DNA from: Desulfovibrio sp. Huiquan2017
Lineage (GTDB): Bacteria; Desulfobacterota; Desulfovibrionia; Desulfovibrionales; Desulfovibrionaceae
NCBI RefSeq assembly: GCF_017351175.1
Contig: NZ_JAFMPN010000009.1
Span: forward strand, 1-64,000
Direction: 5' to 3'
Length of the DNA: 64,000 nt
Positions 8,515 through 17,099 of the stretch are shown piece by piece. How positions within the stretch are numbered: the first letter of the stretch is position 1; the number at the start of each line of letters is the position of its first letter. A program made the translations under genes and the position numbers. Under the pieces are notes generated by a model. That model worked only from the letters and a program-made list of their open reading frames with translations, made no database searches and was not told where the DNA came from.

Positions 8515-8720
8515 ATTCACGACCTCTTTATTGTGTTGTGCTAGACATAGTCTATTTGAACTCCTACCACCGGACATAGTCCAGGAGATTCTACAGGTGG
8601 CATGTTAATTTTTCGCATCACCCAAGTAACCGGACGATGATGTGACAAGTTGCTTCCTTGAAGCGTTACGGATCGCCGACAAAAATACGCCTGTTATTTG
8701 ATCTGAAAATACGCCGGAAC

Positions 8721-8796
8721 GTCGCTATAACTCGATCGGTAGAGCGCTTCATTGGTAAGAATGAGGTAGACGGTCCAATCCCGTCCAGCAGCTCCA
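8721..8796 (+). pseudogene. tRNA-Thr(GGT)-like gene, copy B, full length but decayed
   Basis: It is 76 bases with CCA end and anticodon GGT in TTGGTAA. The acceptor strand GTCGCTA mispairs with CAGCAGC at three positions. The anticodon stem CTTCA/GAATG mispairs at three of five, and the T loop reads TCCAATC instead of TTCAATC. The preceding AATACGCCGGAAC matches the spacer end of copies A and C. It is very unlikely to be a working tRNA. Confidence 0.75.
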
Positions 8797-8809
8797 CAGA
8801 GATAAAGAA

Positions 8810-8842
8810 AACCGCCCTTCTCTTCGAAGGGCGGTTCCTTTT
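8810..8842 (+). terminator. Terminator after tRNA-Thr copy B
   Basis: Stem AACCGCCCTTC / GAAGGGCGGTT with a five-base loop, then CCTTTTTT. The A run on the left side also lets it serve the receptor gene at 8886-10799, which converges on it from the other strand. Confidence 0.8.
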
Positions 8843-8885
8843 TTACGGACGGGGCAGCTATATTTTTGTTTCGGAACTAGTCTTC

Positions 8886-10799
8886 CTAATACCTGTCGAA
8901 CGCATCGTCCTCGGGCTCCGAATCGGATGCGGGCAAGGCGGCCCGGGCATACTCGGTCTGCCCCGCACCGCCAAGCTTGAAGAACGCCACCGTTCCCTTC
9001 AGAAGATTGGCCTGGCCGGAAAGTTCCGATGCCGTCGAAGACATTTCCTCCGAGGCTGCGGCTATCTGCTGAGTGACCTGATCCAACTGGTGGATTGCGT
9101 TGTTGATTCCCTCGGCCCCGGCCTGCTGTTCGTTGTTGGCGATTGTGATCTTCTGGATCAGATTGGCGGTATGCTTGATGTCAGGAACCATTTTCTCCAG
9201 CATCGAACCAGCCTCTTCAGCCACCTTCAGGCTTGAAATAGACAATTCGCTGATCTCGGCGGCCGCCATTCCCGATCGTTCGGCCAGCTTTCGCACCTCT
9301 GCCGCCACGACCGCGAACCCCTTGCCGTGTTCCCCCGCGCGCGCGGCTTCAATGGCCGCATTCAATGCCAACAAATTCGTCTGACGGGCTATTTCCTCCA
9401 CTATGGATATTTTATCCGCAATTTCTTTCATCGCCTTTACAGTCTGGGCTACGGACTTCCCGCCACTCGTGGCGTCATCGGCAGAACGAAGAGCTATCTG
9501 CTCGGTTTCTTTTGTACTCTCTGCATTCTGACTAATATTGGAAAGCATCTCCTCCATAGAGGAAGCGACTTCCTCGACACTGGACGCCTGCTCCGTGGCG
9601 CCCTGGGCCAGGCTCTCGGCCGTGGAGGACAACTCCGAGGCCCCCGTGGCCACACTGTCCACGGCTTGGCGCACTTCGCCGACGATTTCCCGGAGTTTGG
9701 TTCCCATGTTCTGCAGATCCTGCCCCAACTGCGCCACTTCGTCCTTGCCCTTGGCCTCAATGGAATTCGTCAGATCTCCCTGAGCGACCATGCGGGTGAC
9801 ATCGCCGCATCGAACGATGGGAGCGGCCATGGAGTTGGCGAGCTTCCACCCAACCAACCCAAAAAGGATGGCTATCACGACGCCGATGATGACCGTATTC
9901 CGTATGGCTGCGGTCGAAGAGGCAACGATTTCATCATTCTGGATGAGGGCTATGTACTTCCAGCCGGTCTCCGGGGACACATAGACGCTGCCGAGCATGT
10001 CCACGCCGTCTATATCAAGTCCTTCCACGAATAGTTCCGAGGTTGAATTCAACTTTACGTAGGCCTCGGAAAGTTCACCCATTTTCTTGAACACCCGCTC
10101 TTTGTCCCGCGGGTCGGCCAAAATTGTCCCGTCGTCTTGGACGATCATGATATAGCCCGTCTTCCCGATCTTGATGCTAGCCGCAATCTCACTCAATTTC
10201 CCAAGGGAGATATCGACTGCGGCGACACCTAACAGTTGACCCTGATCGTCCTTAATCTTGGTCACCATCCCGATGTTGGGAACCCCCAGCGTCGTGATGT
10301 ACGCCTTCAGCAACGTCGTATCCGTTTTCGAAGCAACTCCCTGTTCATACCATGGCCGCTTCCTCGGATCATACGAACTGCTGATCTCCTCATTGGGGGC
10401 GGCCGCGTACCCACCATCCTTCAATCCAGCGTACACGTATGCAAATTCGGAGTGACTGCGCATGAGCCTGTCGAACGCATTGAAAGCTTCCCTCTCCATG
10501 ATGCCCATATTATCCCGCAGGGCAAAATACTTGCCCTCGGGCAATGTGAAAAATCGCGTCCAGTCGCCCAGTCCGTTTTTGACTGCCGGCATCGAAGCCA
10601 CATACCTCGTGATATCGGCAGGACTCTTAAGCAACTGATTGACAAAACCGTCAATCACCAGAAGTTGTCCCCGGGAGGATGTTTTGAATGATTCCAAAAC
10701 GGTCCCACGGATTTGCATCGCAACCATTACAGAAATGACTGTCACCGAAATAACGACTGGAAGAATGATCGAAAAAATGAACTTGGCTCTTATCTTCAT
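8886..10799 (-). CDS. Methyl-accepting chemotaxis protein with dCache sensor
   Basis: A 637-residue receptor with membrane spans at about 8-29 and 301-321. The dCache sensor carries the same YDPRKRPWY at 143-151 as the neighbouring receptor and [19 protein letters not shown] at 212-230. HAMP and the signalling hairpin ([20 protein letters not shown]) follow. The C terminus ends [11 protein letters not shown] without a CheR pentapeptide. The ATG at 10799 is preceded by AAGGGAGGGCGC. Sensor segments differ enough from the first receptor that the two probably bind different ligands. The pair looks like an old duplication within the tRNA-relic zone. Confidence 0.92.
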   Translation of the reverse strand: MKIRAKFIFSIILPVVISVTVISVMVAMQIRGTVLESFKTSSRGQLLVIDGFVNQLLKSPADITRYVASMPAVKNGLGDWTRFFTLPEGKYFALRDNMGIMEREAFNAFDRLMRSHSEFAYVYAGLKDGGYAAAPNEEISSSYDPRKRPWYEQGVASKTDTTLLKAYITTLGVPNIGMVTKIKDDQGQLLGVAAVDISLGKLSEIAASIKIGKTGYIMIVQDDGTILADPRDKERVFKKMGELSEAYVKLNSTSELFVEGLDIDGVDMLGSVYVSPETGWKYIALIQNDEIVASSTAAIRNTVIIGVVIAILFGLVGWKLANSMAAPIVRCGDVTRMVAQGDLTNSIEAKGKDEVAQLGQDLQNMGTKLREIVGEVRQAVDSVATGASELSSTAESLAQGATEQASSVEEVASSMEEMLSNISQNAESTKETEQIALRSADDATSGGKSVAQTVKAMKEIADKISIVEEIARQTNLLALNAAIEAARAGEHGKGFAVVAAEVRKLAERSGMAAAEISELSISSLKVAEEAGSMLEKMVPDIKHTANLIQKITIANNEQQAGAEGINNAIHQLDQVTQQIAAASEEMSSTASELSGQANLLKGTVAFFKLGGAGQTEYARAALPASDSEPEDDAFDRY

Positions 10800-11041
10800 G
10801 CGCCCTCCCTTGGGAATGATTCTGGGATATACATACCCAAATTAAATAGCAATTACTGTTATAATATAACCCTGCCCCCTCCATGCAGATCTTTCGAAAT
10901 GCATCTCACAACCAAACGACTTACCTCGATTGTTGTTGGCTTTCGCCTTGGCTGTTCCGATTTTACCCCGACCAAATGATGAAAGCCCTCCGGCGAACCG
11001 ACCAGGCCTCGACCCGTCATTTCATCAAAAACAGCCGGAAC

Positions 11042-11117
11042 GCCGCTGTGCTTCAATCGTCAGAACGCGCCTTGGGTAAGGACGCGGTAGGCGGTTCAAT
11101 CCCGCCCAGCAGCTCCA
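11042..11117 (+). pseudogene. tRNA-Thr-like gene, copy C, full length but decayed
   Basis: It is 76 bases with CCA end. The acceptor stem GCCGCTG/CAGCAGC has one mismatch, and the T arm GGCGG TTCAATC CCGCC is perfect. The D arm is scrambled (GTGCTTCAATCGTCAGAAC), and the anticodon loop reads TGGGTAA, so the conserved U33 and the GGT register are lost. Probably not functional. Confidence 0.7.
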
Positions 11118-11125
11118 TATAGGAA

Positions 11126-11162
11126 AAATCGCCTCTCGAATGAGAGGCGATTTCCTTTTTTT
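11126..11162 (+). terminator. Terminator after tRNA-Thr copy C
   Basis: Stem AAATCGCCTCTC / GAGAGGCGATTT with a four-base loop, followed by CCTTTTTTT. It sits nine bases after the tRNA relic. Its sequence differs from the terminators after copies B and D. Confidence 0.85.
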
Positions 11163-11945
11163 GTACTTTATGCCGAGGTCCCGACGGACATCAGCCACAC
11201 CTTCTTTCCGCCCCTCTACCCTACTTTCAAAAATCTTCCTTTCCGGTCCCGTTGTCCACCTTCAGGGCGGCAGCTCTTGTTGGAAAGTAAGCGCTCGCCA
11301 GTCAGGGCGTCGCGGGCTACATCGAACTCGAATTACGAAGTAAATTTTTTTCCTGTTATTAAACATCGACCCCCTCCTTCAGACTTTTTACGTCCACCTT
11401 AAACTGTGACCCAATTTTTAGGCCTAATTCCTATCCCCGCCGGGTGCGGGCAAGGCCCACAATGGGCAGACGCCCACTCGAGCAGTTCCTGATCACAGCT
11501 CCGCTGTTCTCAGTAGGAGTTTACATTGGCCACTCGTGTAAAACAGATAAAAAGTAATTATTTTATGTCATTATAATTATTTTGTATCGTCTTCAACCAA
11601 GATTAAGATGTTTCCTTGACAGATGCGTATAGCAGCTATACATATTGCAGAAATAAAAATCTCAACGTCGCTTAATTGGCATTCGGTCTCGTCAGAAAGC
11701 CAATTAAGCCAATGCAGGCCAGGCCCGACAGGAGTAAACGGTAAGACGTCTTTGGCAACTATCGCTTGGCTAAAAACAGCTTTGGACGAAACCTGTCCCG
11801 GGACTGGACCACTCTGACAATTGCGGACCATCAGAAGATATCACCGTCAAATCCGGAACGAAGTACAAAATTCAACCACGCAGCCAAAACTACGGTTACG
11901 TAGAATGTCATTTGACTCTGTTCGTTATTACAGGAAGGAAGCAAA
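11163..11945. other. Intergenic DNA before the efflux genes
   Basis: The left 70 bases belong to the duplicated flank. A minus-strand frame ending at TAA near 11364 reads GLKIGSQFKVDVKSLKEGVD with normal-looking codons but is closed upstream after about 24 codons, so it may be a gene tail. The stretch 11540-11640 is A/T-rich and could hold a promoter. No complete gene is supported. Confidence 0.45.
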
Positions 11946-13154
11946 ATGGCCCTATACGGCATAATGAACAATATGGCTCGGTTCAAACCACTCTCAACCC
12001 TATTGCTGGCCGGTTTCTTGCTCTTTGGATGCAACGGCGATGCGAATACGACAATGCCAGCATCAACTCGTCGCCAAGTCAGCACGGTCACAATGCACAG
12101 GCAGGAAGTCACGCTGACCATGGAGCTTTCCGGACGCACCACTCCCTTTCGCATAGCGGAGATTCGCCCGCGCCTCAGCGGGCTGATTCAGCGGCGCCTG
12201 TTCACGGAAGGTTCCGATGTCAAGGAAGGAGAGGTCCTCTATCTGATCGACCCCGCCCCCTTCCAGGCAGAGTACAACAACGCGCTTGCGGGGCTCAAGC
12301 AGGCACAGGCCCAACTCCAGTCCGTAGGCTCCAAGGCAGAACGCTACGAAAAACTTTTGAAGGCCAAAACCGTAAGCCAGCAGGATTACGATGATGCCGC
12401 CTCCGCCCTGAATGAACTCAACGCCAGGATCAGGTCGTTACAGGCATCCCTGGAAATCGCCCGCATCAACTTGGGATACACCAAAATCACCGCCCCCATT
12501 CCCGGCCGCATCGGCAAGTCTTCCGTCACGGACGGAGCCATTGTCACGGCCTATCAAAATACCGCCCTGACCTCCATCCAACAACTCGATCCCATTTATG
12601 TGGACGTCCCCCAGTCCACCACGGAGCTGCTGCGTATCCGGAACAATGTCGGCAAGGGGCAATTGAAATCGAATTCGCAGCAACCCCCGGTCCAACTTAT
12701 CTTGGAAGACGGCACCCTTTATCCCCATGAAGGAAGATTGCAGTTCAGCGACGTCACGGTGGATCAGACCACCGGCACGGTAACCCTGCGGGCGATTTTC
12801 CCCAACCCGGACAAAACGCTGCTGCCCGGCATGTTCGTCAAGGCGGTGGTACAGGAAGGCGTTGAAAAACAAGCCCTCCTCGTTCCGCAACAAGGCGTGT
12901 CACGCGACCACCGCGGCGCGCCCTTCGCCATGATCGTCGATGAAGGAAGCAAGGTCCAACGACGGCCCTTGGTCCTGGACCGAGCCATTGGCGACAAATG
13001 GCTCGTGACCTCGGGCCTAGCCCCGGGAGACCAAGTGATAGTCGAAGGACTGCAACGGTTGCACCCGGGTATGGAGGTTACGGCCTCTCCCTTTGATTCG
13101 CCGAAAGACCCGTCTGCCGACGCACAGCCCCGACAGCAGAATCCGGGAGAATAA
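11946..13154 (+). CDS. RND efflux periplasmic adaptor, lipoprotein (AcrA/MexA type)
   Basis: A 402-residue membrane-fusion protein. The signal LSTLLLAGFLLFGC gives a lipobox cysteine at 29. The barrel-sandwich/lipoyl half-motif EIRPRLSGLIQRRLFTEGS is at about 73-91, an alpha-helical hairpin follows, then the second lipoyl half YTKITAPIPGRIGKSSVTDG near 178-197, and C-terminal beta-barrel and membrane-proximal parts. It links an inner-membrane pump to an outer-membrane channel. ATG 11946 is chosen for AGGAAGGAAGC just upstream; ATG 11973 would give a shorter, equally typical signal. The stop overlaps the pump start by one base (TAATG). No outer-membrane channel or TetR repressor is adjacent. 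Confidence 0.92.
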   Translation: MALYGIMNNMARFKPLSTLLLAGFLLFGCNGDANTTMPASTRRQVSTVTMHRQEVTLTMELSGRTTPFRIAEIRPRLSGLIQRRLFTEGSDVKEGEVLYLIDPAPFQAEYNNALAGLKQAQAQLQSVGSKAERYEKLLKAKTVSQQDYDDAASALNELNARIRSLQASLEIARINLGYTKITAPIPGRIGKSSVTDGAIVTAYQNTALTSIQQLDPIYVDVPQSTTELLRIRNNVGKGQLKSNSQQPPVQLILEDGTLYPHEGRLQFSDVTVDQTTGTVTLRAIFPNPDKTLLPGMFVKAVVQEGVEKQALLVPQQGVSRDHRGAPFAMIVDEGSKVQRRPLVLDRAIGDKWLVTSGLAPGDQVIVEGLQRLHPGMEVTASPFDSPKDPSADAQPRQQNPGE

Positions 13155-16100
13155 TGATGCTGTCCAAATTCTTTCTTGATCGCCCTGTCTTCGCCTGGGT
13201 CATTGCCATCATCATGATGACCCTGGGCGCGCTCATGATCTACCTGATGCCGATCTCGCAATACCCGCCCATCGCTCCGCCTTCCATTGCTATCGAAGCC
13301 TTTTACACCGGTGCTTCGGCGGAAACCGTCGAGAACACGGTCACCCAGATCATCGAGCAGAAAATGACCGGCCTGGACAACATGCTCTACCTGACCGGCA
13401 CGAGTTCCTCTTCCGGCCAGTCGCGGATCGAGTTGACCTTCGCCCCGGGCACCGACCCGGACCTGGCCTGGACCAAGGTGCAGAACAAACTGCAACTGGC
13501 GACGGCCAGCCTGCCCGATTCGGTGCAACGTTTCGGCATCAAGGTCAGCAAATCCACCCGGAACTACCTCATCGTGGTCGGCCTCATTTCAGAAGACGGC
13601 AGCATGAACAGCGAGGACCTGCGGGACTATGCCCAATCCAACCTGGAAAAGGTCCTGGCCAGGGTGCCCGGAGTGGGCGAAGTGGAAAGCTTCGGCACCC
13701 AGTACGCCATGCGCGTCTGGGTCAACCCGGACCGCCTCACCAACTACAGCCTGACCATGGAAGACGTCATCACAGCCCTGAAGACGTACAATGTCGAGGT
13801 GTCAGCCGGGCAATTGGGCGGGACCCCGGCCGAAAAAGGGCAGCGTATCAACGCTCCCATAGTGGTACAGCATCTATTGCAGACTCCGGAGGAATTCGCC
13901 TCCATCCCCATCCGCACCAATCAGGACGGTTCTATCATCCGCATCAGGGATGTCGCCCGCACCGAATTGGGAACAGAGCGCTACGACGTCTCGTCCAACT
14001 TCAACGGCGCGCCCTCGGCAGGCATGGCCATTCGCCAGGCCGCCGGGGCCAACGCTCTGGACACGGCCGACGCCATCAAGACGAAACTTGCGGAAATGAG
14101 CCGGTATTTCCCCCCTGGGATGAAGGTAGTCTATCCCTACGACACCACGCCCTTCACCGTGGTGGCCATTAACGAAGTGATCAAGACCCTGTTCGAGGCC
14201 GTGCTGCTGGTCTTTGTCATCATGTACGTCTTCATGGGAAGCATCCGGGCCACTCTGATTCCGACCATCGCCGTGCCGGTGGTGCTGTTGGGGACCTTCG
14301 CCGTGCTCGGAATCTTCGGTTTCTCCATCAATATGCTGACCATGTTCGCCATGGTCCTGGCCATCGGACTACTGGTGGATGACGCCATCGTCGTCGTCGA
14401 GAACGTGGAGCGGATCATGACGGAGGAAGGACTTTCCCCCCGAGAGGCCACGGCCAAATCCATGGACGAAATCACCAGCGCCCTGATCGGTATTGGGCTG
14501 GTGCTTTCGGCGGTCTTCGGCCCCATGGCCTTTTTCCAGGGATCCACAGGCGTGCTCTACCGGCAGTTTTCCGTCACCATCATCGCCTCCATGCTCCTTT
14601 CGGTGCTCGTGGCCCTGATCCTCACTCCGGTGCTGTGCGCGACCTTTCTCAAACCCGTGGAGAAAGGTCATGGCCCCGCAGTCAACGCGATCTTTTTCAT
14701 GCGCCCCTTCTTCCGATGGTTTGAACGCAACTTCACCAGGATCAGAGGACTCTACATTGAAATCGTCCACCATTCCTTCTCCAAAAAGATCCGATACCTG
14801 ATATTCTACGGCTTGCTCGTGTTGGCGGTGGGCTTTCTGTTCACGCACATGTCCACATCCTACATTCCCGATGAAGATCAGGGAATCCTGTTGATTCAGG
14901 CCACGCTTCCCTCGGGTTCCACCCTGGAGCAGACCGAAGCGGTCATGAACACGGTCGAAAAATACTTCATGGAACATGAGCAGGACGCGGTGAAGTCGGT
15001 CATGCCCGTTCCCGGCGTCTCCTTCGGAGGTCAAGGACAGAACATGGCCTTCGGATTCGTCAAGCTCAAGCCTTGGGAGGAACGCGACAATCCCTCTCTG
15101 TCGGTACCCAGCCTCGCGGGCAGGGCAATGCGATTCTTTTCCCAGATCAAAGAGGCCAGTGTCTACGCCTTTCCGCCGCCCCCAGTTGTGGAACTCGGCA
15201 TGGCTTCGGGATTCGACTTTGAACTGCTGGACATGGGCGGCCTGGGGCACCAGAAGCTCATAGCGGCACGCAATCAGCTCCTGGGCATGGCCGCACAGGA
15301 CCCCCGGCTGACCCGGGTCCGCCCCAACGGCATTGAGGACTCCCCGCAATACTACGTCGATGTGGATTGGGAAAAGGCGGGAGCCTTGGGCGTGCCCATC
15401 TCCTCCATTCACACGACCCTGTCCGCCGCATTCGGCGGTTTCTACGTCAACGACTTCGTGCAGGCCGGACGGGTCAAGAAGGTTTACACCCAGGCCGATT
15501 CTCCCTACCGCATGTTGCCGACGGACCTGGAGAGACTTTATATCCGCAACAACAAGGGCAAAATGGTTCCCTTTTCCTCCTTCGCCGTTGGCCGGTGGGC
15601 AACGGGATCGCCGAAGCTCGAACGCTATAACGCCTTCCCGTCCATCAACATCTGGGGCGAGGCCGCGCCCGGCCACAGCACCGGCGAGGCCATGCAGGCC
15701 ATGGAAGAAATCGTTCGCAAACTGCCGGAGGGAATCGGGTACGACTGGACGGGACTGTCCTATCAGGAACGCATGGCCACTTCCCAAGGCCCCATGCTCT
15801 ATGCGGTCTCCATCTTCGTCATTTTCCTCTGCGTGGCCGCCCTGTACGAAAGCTGGACCATTCCTTTCGTCAACCTGCTGATGCTCCCGCTGGGCGTGTT
15901 AGGGGCCATCGTGGCCACCTCGTTGCGCGGTTTGCATAATGACGTCTACTTCCAGATCGGCTTCCTGACCACGCTGGGCCTTTCGACAAAGAACGCCATT
16001 TTGATCATCCAGTTCATCAAGGAACGCATGGGACATGGCGAAGGACTCATCGAAGCGACCCTGGGCGCGGTCAAAACCCGGTTCCGGCCGGTGATCATGA

Positions 16101-16291
16101 CCTCCCTGGCCTTCTTCTTCGGCGTTCTGCCTTTGGCCATCAACACGGGAGCCGGCGCCGGAGCCATGAACGCCATCGGCACGGCGGTCTGCGGCGGTAT
16201 GATTTCCGCCACGTTCATCGACCTTATATTCATCCCCATGTTCTTTGTGATGATCTACGGCATGTTCAAGAAGAAGAATCCATCCGGATAG
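13154..16291 (+). CDS. RND multidrug efflux pump inner-membrane subunit (HAE1/AcrB type)
   Basis: A 1045-residue protein of normal family length beginning MMLSKFFLDRPVFAWVIAI, the standard HAE1 opening. Proton-relay residues are present: the DD pair in LLVDDAIVVVENVERI and the lysine in LSTKNAILIIQF. Twelve membrane spans and two large periplasmic loops fit the family. It exports hydrophobic compounds using proton flow with the adaptor just upstream. The two form a compact operon that ends at the terminator beside tRNA-Thr copy D. The substrate range cannot be read from sequence. Confidence 0.95.
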   Translation: MMLSKFFLDRPVFAWVIAIIMMTLGALMIYLMPISQYPPIAPPSIAIEAFYTGASAETVENTVTQIIEQKMTGLDNMLYLTGTSSSSGQSRIELTFAPGTDPDLAWTKVQNKLQLATASLPDSVQRFGIKVSKSTRNYLIVVGLISEDGSMNSEDLRDYAQSNLEKVLARVPGVGEVESFGTQYAMRVWVNPDRLTNYSLTMEDVITALKTYNVEVSAGQLGGTPAEKGQRINAPIVVQHLLQTPEEFASIPIRTNQDGSIIRIRDVARTELGTERYDVSSNFNGAPSAGMAIRQAAGANALDTADAIKTKLAEMSRYFPPGMKVVYPYDTTPFTVVAINEVIKTLFEAVLLVFVIMYVFMGSIRATLIPTIAVPVVLLGTFAVLGIFGFSINMLTMFAMVLAIGLLVDDAIVVVENVERIMTEEGLSPREATAKSMDEITSALIGIGLVLSAVFGPMAFFQGSTGVLYRQFSVTIIASMLLSVLVALILTPVLCATFLKPVEKGHGPAVNAIFFMRPFFRWFERNFTRIRGLYIEIVHHSFSKKIRYLIFYGLLVLAVGFLFTHMSTSYIPDEDQGILLIQATLPSGSTLEQTEAVMNTVEKYFMEHEQDAVKSVMPVPGVSFGGQGQNMAFGFVKLKPWEERDNPSLSVPSLAGRAMRFFSQIKEASVYAFPPPPVVELGMASGFDFELLDMGGLGHQKLIAARNQLLGMAAQDPRLTRVRPNGIEDSPQYYVDVDWEKAGALGVPISSIHTTLSAAFGGFYVNDFVQAGRVKKVYTQADSPYRMLPTDLERLYIRNNKGKMVPFSSFAVGRWATGSPKLERYNAFPSINIWGEAAPGHSTGEAMQAMEEIVRKLPEGIGYDWTGLSYQERMATSQGPMLYAVSIFVIFLCVAALYESWTIPFVNLLMLPLGVLGAIVATSLRGLHNDVYFQIGFLTTLGLSTKNAILIIQFIKERMGHGEGLIEATLGAVKTRFRPVIMTSLAFFFGVLPLAINTGAGAGAMNAIGTAVCGGMISATFIDLIFIPMFFVMIYGMFKKKNPSG

Positions 16292-16343
16292 GCGGAAAAA
16301 CAAAATAGGCATGAACGAATCCGCCCGGAAGTGGCCCGCTTGC

Positions 16344-16373
16344 TGGGCGGTTCAATCCCGGCCAGCAACTCCA
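16344..16373 (+). pseudogene. tRNA-Thr-like gene, copy D, 3' part only
   Basis: TGGGCGGTTCAATCCCGG followed by CCAGCAACTCCA matches the T arm, acceptor strand and CCA of copies B and C, with AGCAGC changed to AGCAAC. No recognisable D or anticodon arm precedes it. The CCATATA right after it is shared with copy C. It lies 50 bases after the efflux pump stop. Confidence 0.65.
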
Positions 16374-16380
16374 TATATCA

Positions 16381-16417
16381 AAACCGCTGATCAAAAGATC
16401 AGCGGTTTTTTCTTTTT
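16381..16417 (+). terminator. Terminator after tRNA-Thr copy D and the efflux operon
   Basis: Stem AAACCGCTGATC / GATCAGCGGTTT with an AAAA loop and a long T-rich tail. Confidence 0.85.
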
Positions 16418-16595
16418 GGACCCATTCCGCCGAAATCCCGAAACCCAATTCGGATATCATCCCGGTTAGCCGTTAAGACAAAAGGGCAGTGAGCTGCCGT
16501 CGATTATCTTATAAAATTAAATGTATTAGTAACATCCATGCCGCGTTGCAAAGCCAATATGAAGTTTCAGCTCGGCCGTACCCGAGCATAGCCAT

Positions 16596-16926
16596 GTGAC
16601 CACAGGAAAATTTTCACCATGGATATTCAACGTCTCCGCCGAGAAGGTCGATGTAGCGGCATGCGTCGGGACCACTTGGATCGCCGGGGGGAGTGACCGG
16701 CACGATCGAGCTTTTGGCGCAGAGCCTGCGCACCGGAGGAATCATCCTCATCGGCGAGCCCTACTGGCGTCGATTCCCGCCGACGGAAGCTGTCGCCAGG
16801 GGATGTCTCGCCAACTCGATCTCCGACTTCCTCATGCTTCCCAAACTGACCTCGGAACCGAAACGCTACGCAACGTATACGCATGAATATCTAGGTTGGG
16901 GCGTGTTCGCGCCGATGCCCCGTTAA
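16596..16926 (+). pseudogene. Broken SAM-dependent methyltransferase gene
   Basis: The first frame reads NVSAEKVDVAACVGTTWIAG. After the G6 run at 16686-16691 the reading continues one base out of phase as TGTIELLAQSLRTGGIILIG, then EPYWRRFPPTEAVARGC, which is the middle of a class I SAM-dependent methyltransferase. An extra base near 16692 explains the shift. After SISDFLMLPK the sequence jumps to LTSEPKRYATYTHEYLGWGV, a C-terminal tail, so an internal piece seems deleted. The N-terminal SAM-binding region is missing. Family assignment is by recognition of this conserved pattern. Confidence 0.7.
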
Positions 16927-17044
16927 GACCTTGCCCCCTTCCCCCGGCACGAGCTCACAGGTTTTGAGCGGAAACCGTTGCAATACCCTCTCGCCGGGCG
17001 GCGACAATCCCGGAGAGCACGCCCGGGGCGGACGCTGGCACGGC

Positions 17045-17079
17045 AAAAAGCGCCAGCCCCTCGCGGAATGACGCTTTTT
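17045..17079 (-). terminator. Possible terminator after the flagellin-like gene
   Basis: AAAAAGCG / CGCTTTTT arms around a 19-base loop, 20 bases past the stop, with T run on the minus strand. The large loop makes it weak. Confidence 0.4.
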
Positions 17080-17099
17080 GTAACCAACGCAACGAAATC

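Larger units (their letters stand above)
10966..11235 (+). repeat. Duplicated tRNA-Pro end / spacer / tRNA-Thr unit, copy C
   Basis: It starts with the last bases of tRNA-Pro (CCCCGACCA, 10966-10974), followed by a spacer nearly identical to that of copy A (GATGAAAG...TTTCATC...AAAACAGCCGGAAC). Then come the whole tRNA-Thr relic, its terminator, and the flank from 11168 that copy A has fused directly to its tRNA half. Copy C therefore preserves the fuller arrangement. Confidence 0.8.

Noticed and set aside
6541-8544. A 667-codon plus-strand frame
   Set aside because: Antisense to the first chemotaxis receptor; the composition is a mirror of that gene and has no domain of its own.
8721-8796. 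tRNA-Thr copy B (and copy C at 11042-11117) as functional tRNA genes
   Set aside because: Length and CCA are right, but the acceptor and anticodon stems (copy B) or the D arm and anticodon loop (copy C) are disrupted beyond what working tRNAs show.
11577-11831. An 84-codon minus-strand frame in the intergenic region before the efflux adaptor
   Set aside because: No known motif and no ribosome site. A short plus-strand frame over the same bases is equally open.
16627-16884. An 85-codon minus-strand frame
   Set aside because: Antisense to the broken methyltransferase gene, whose protein pattern is recognisable on the plus strand.
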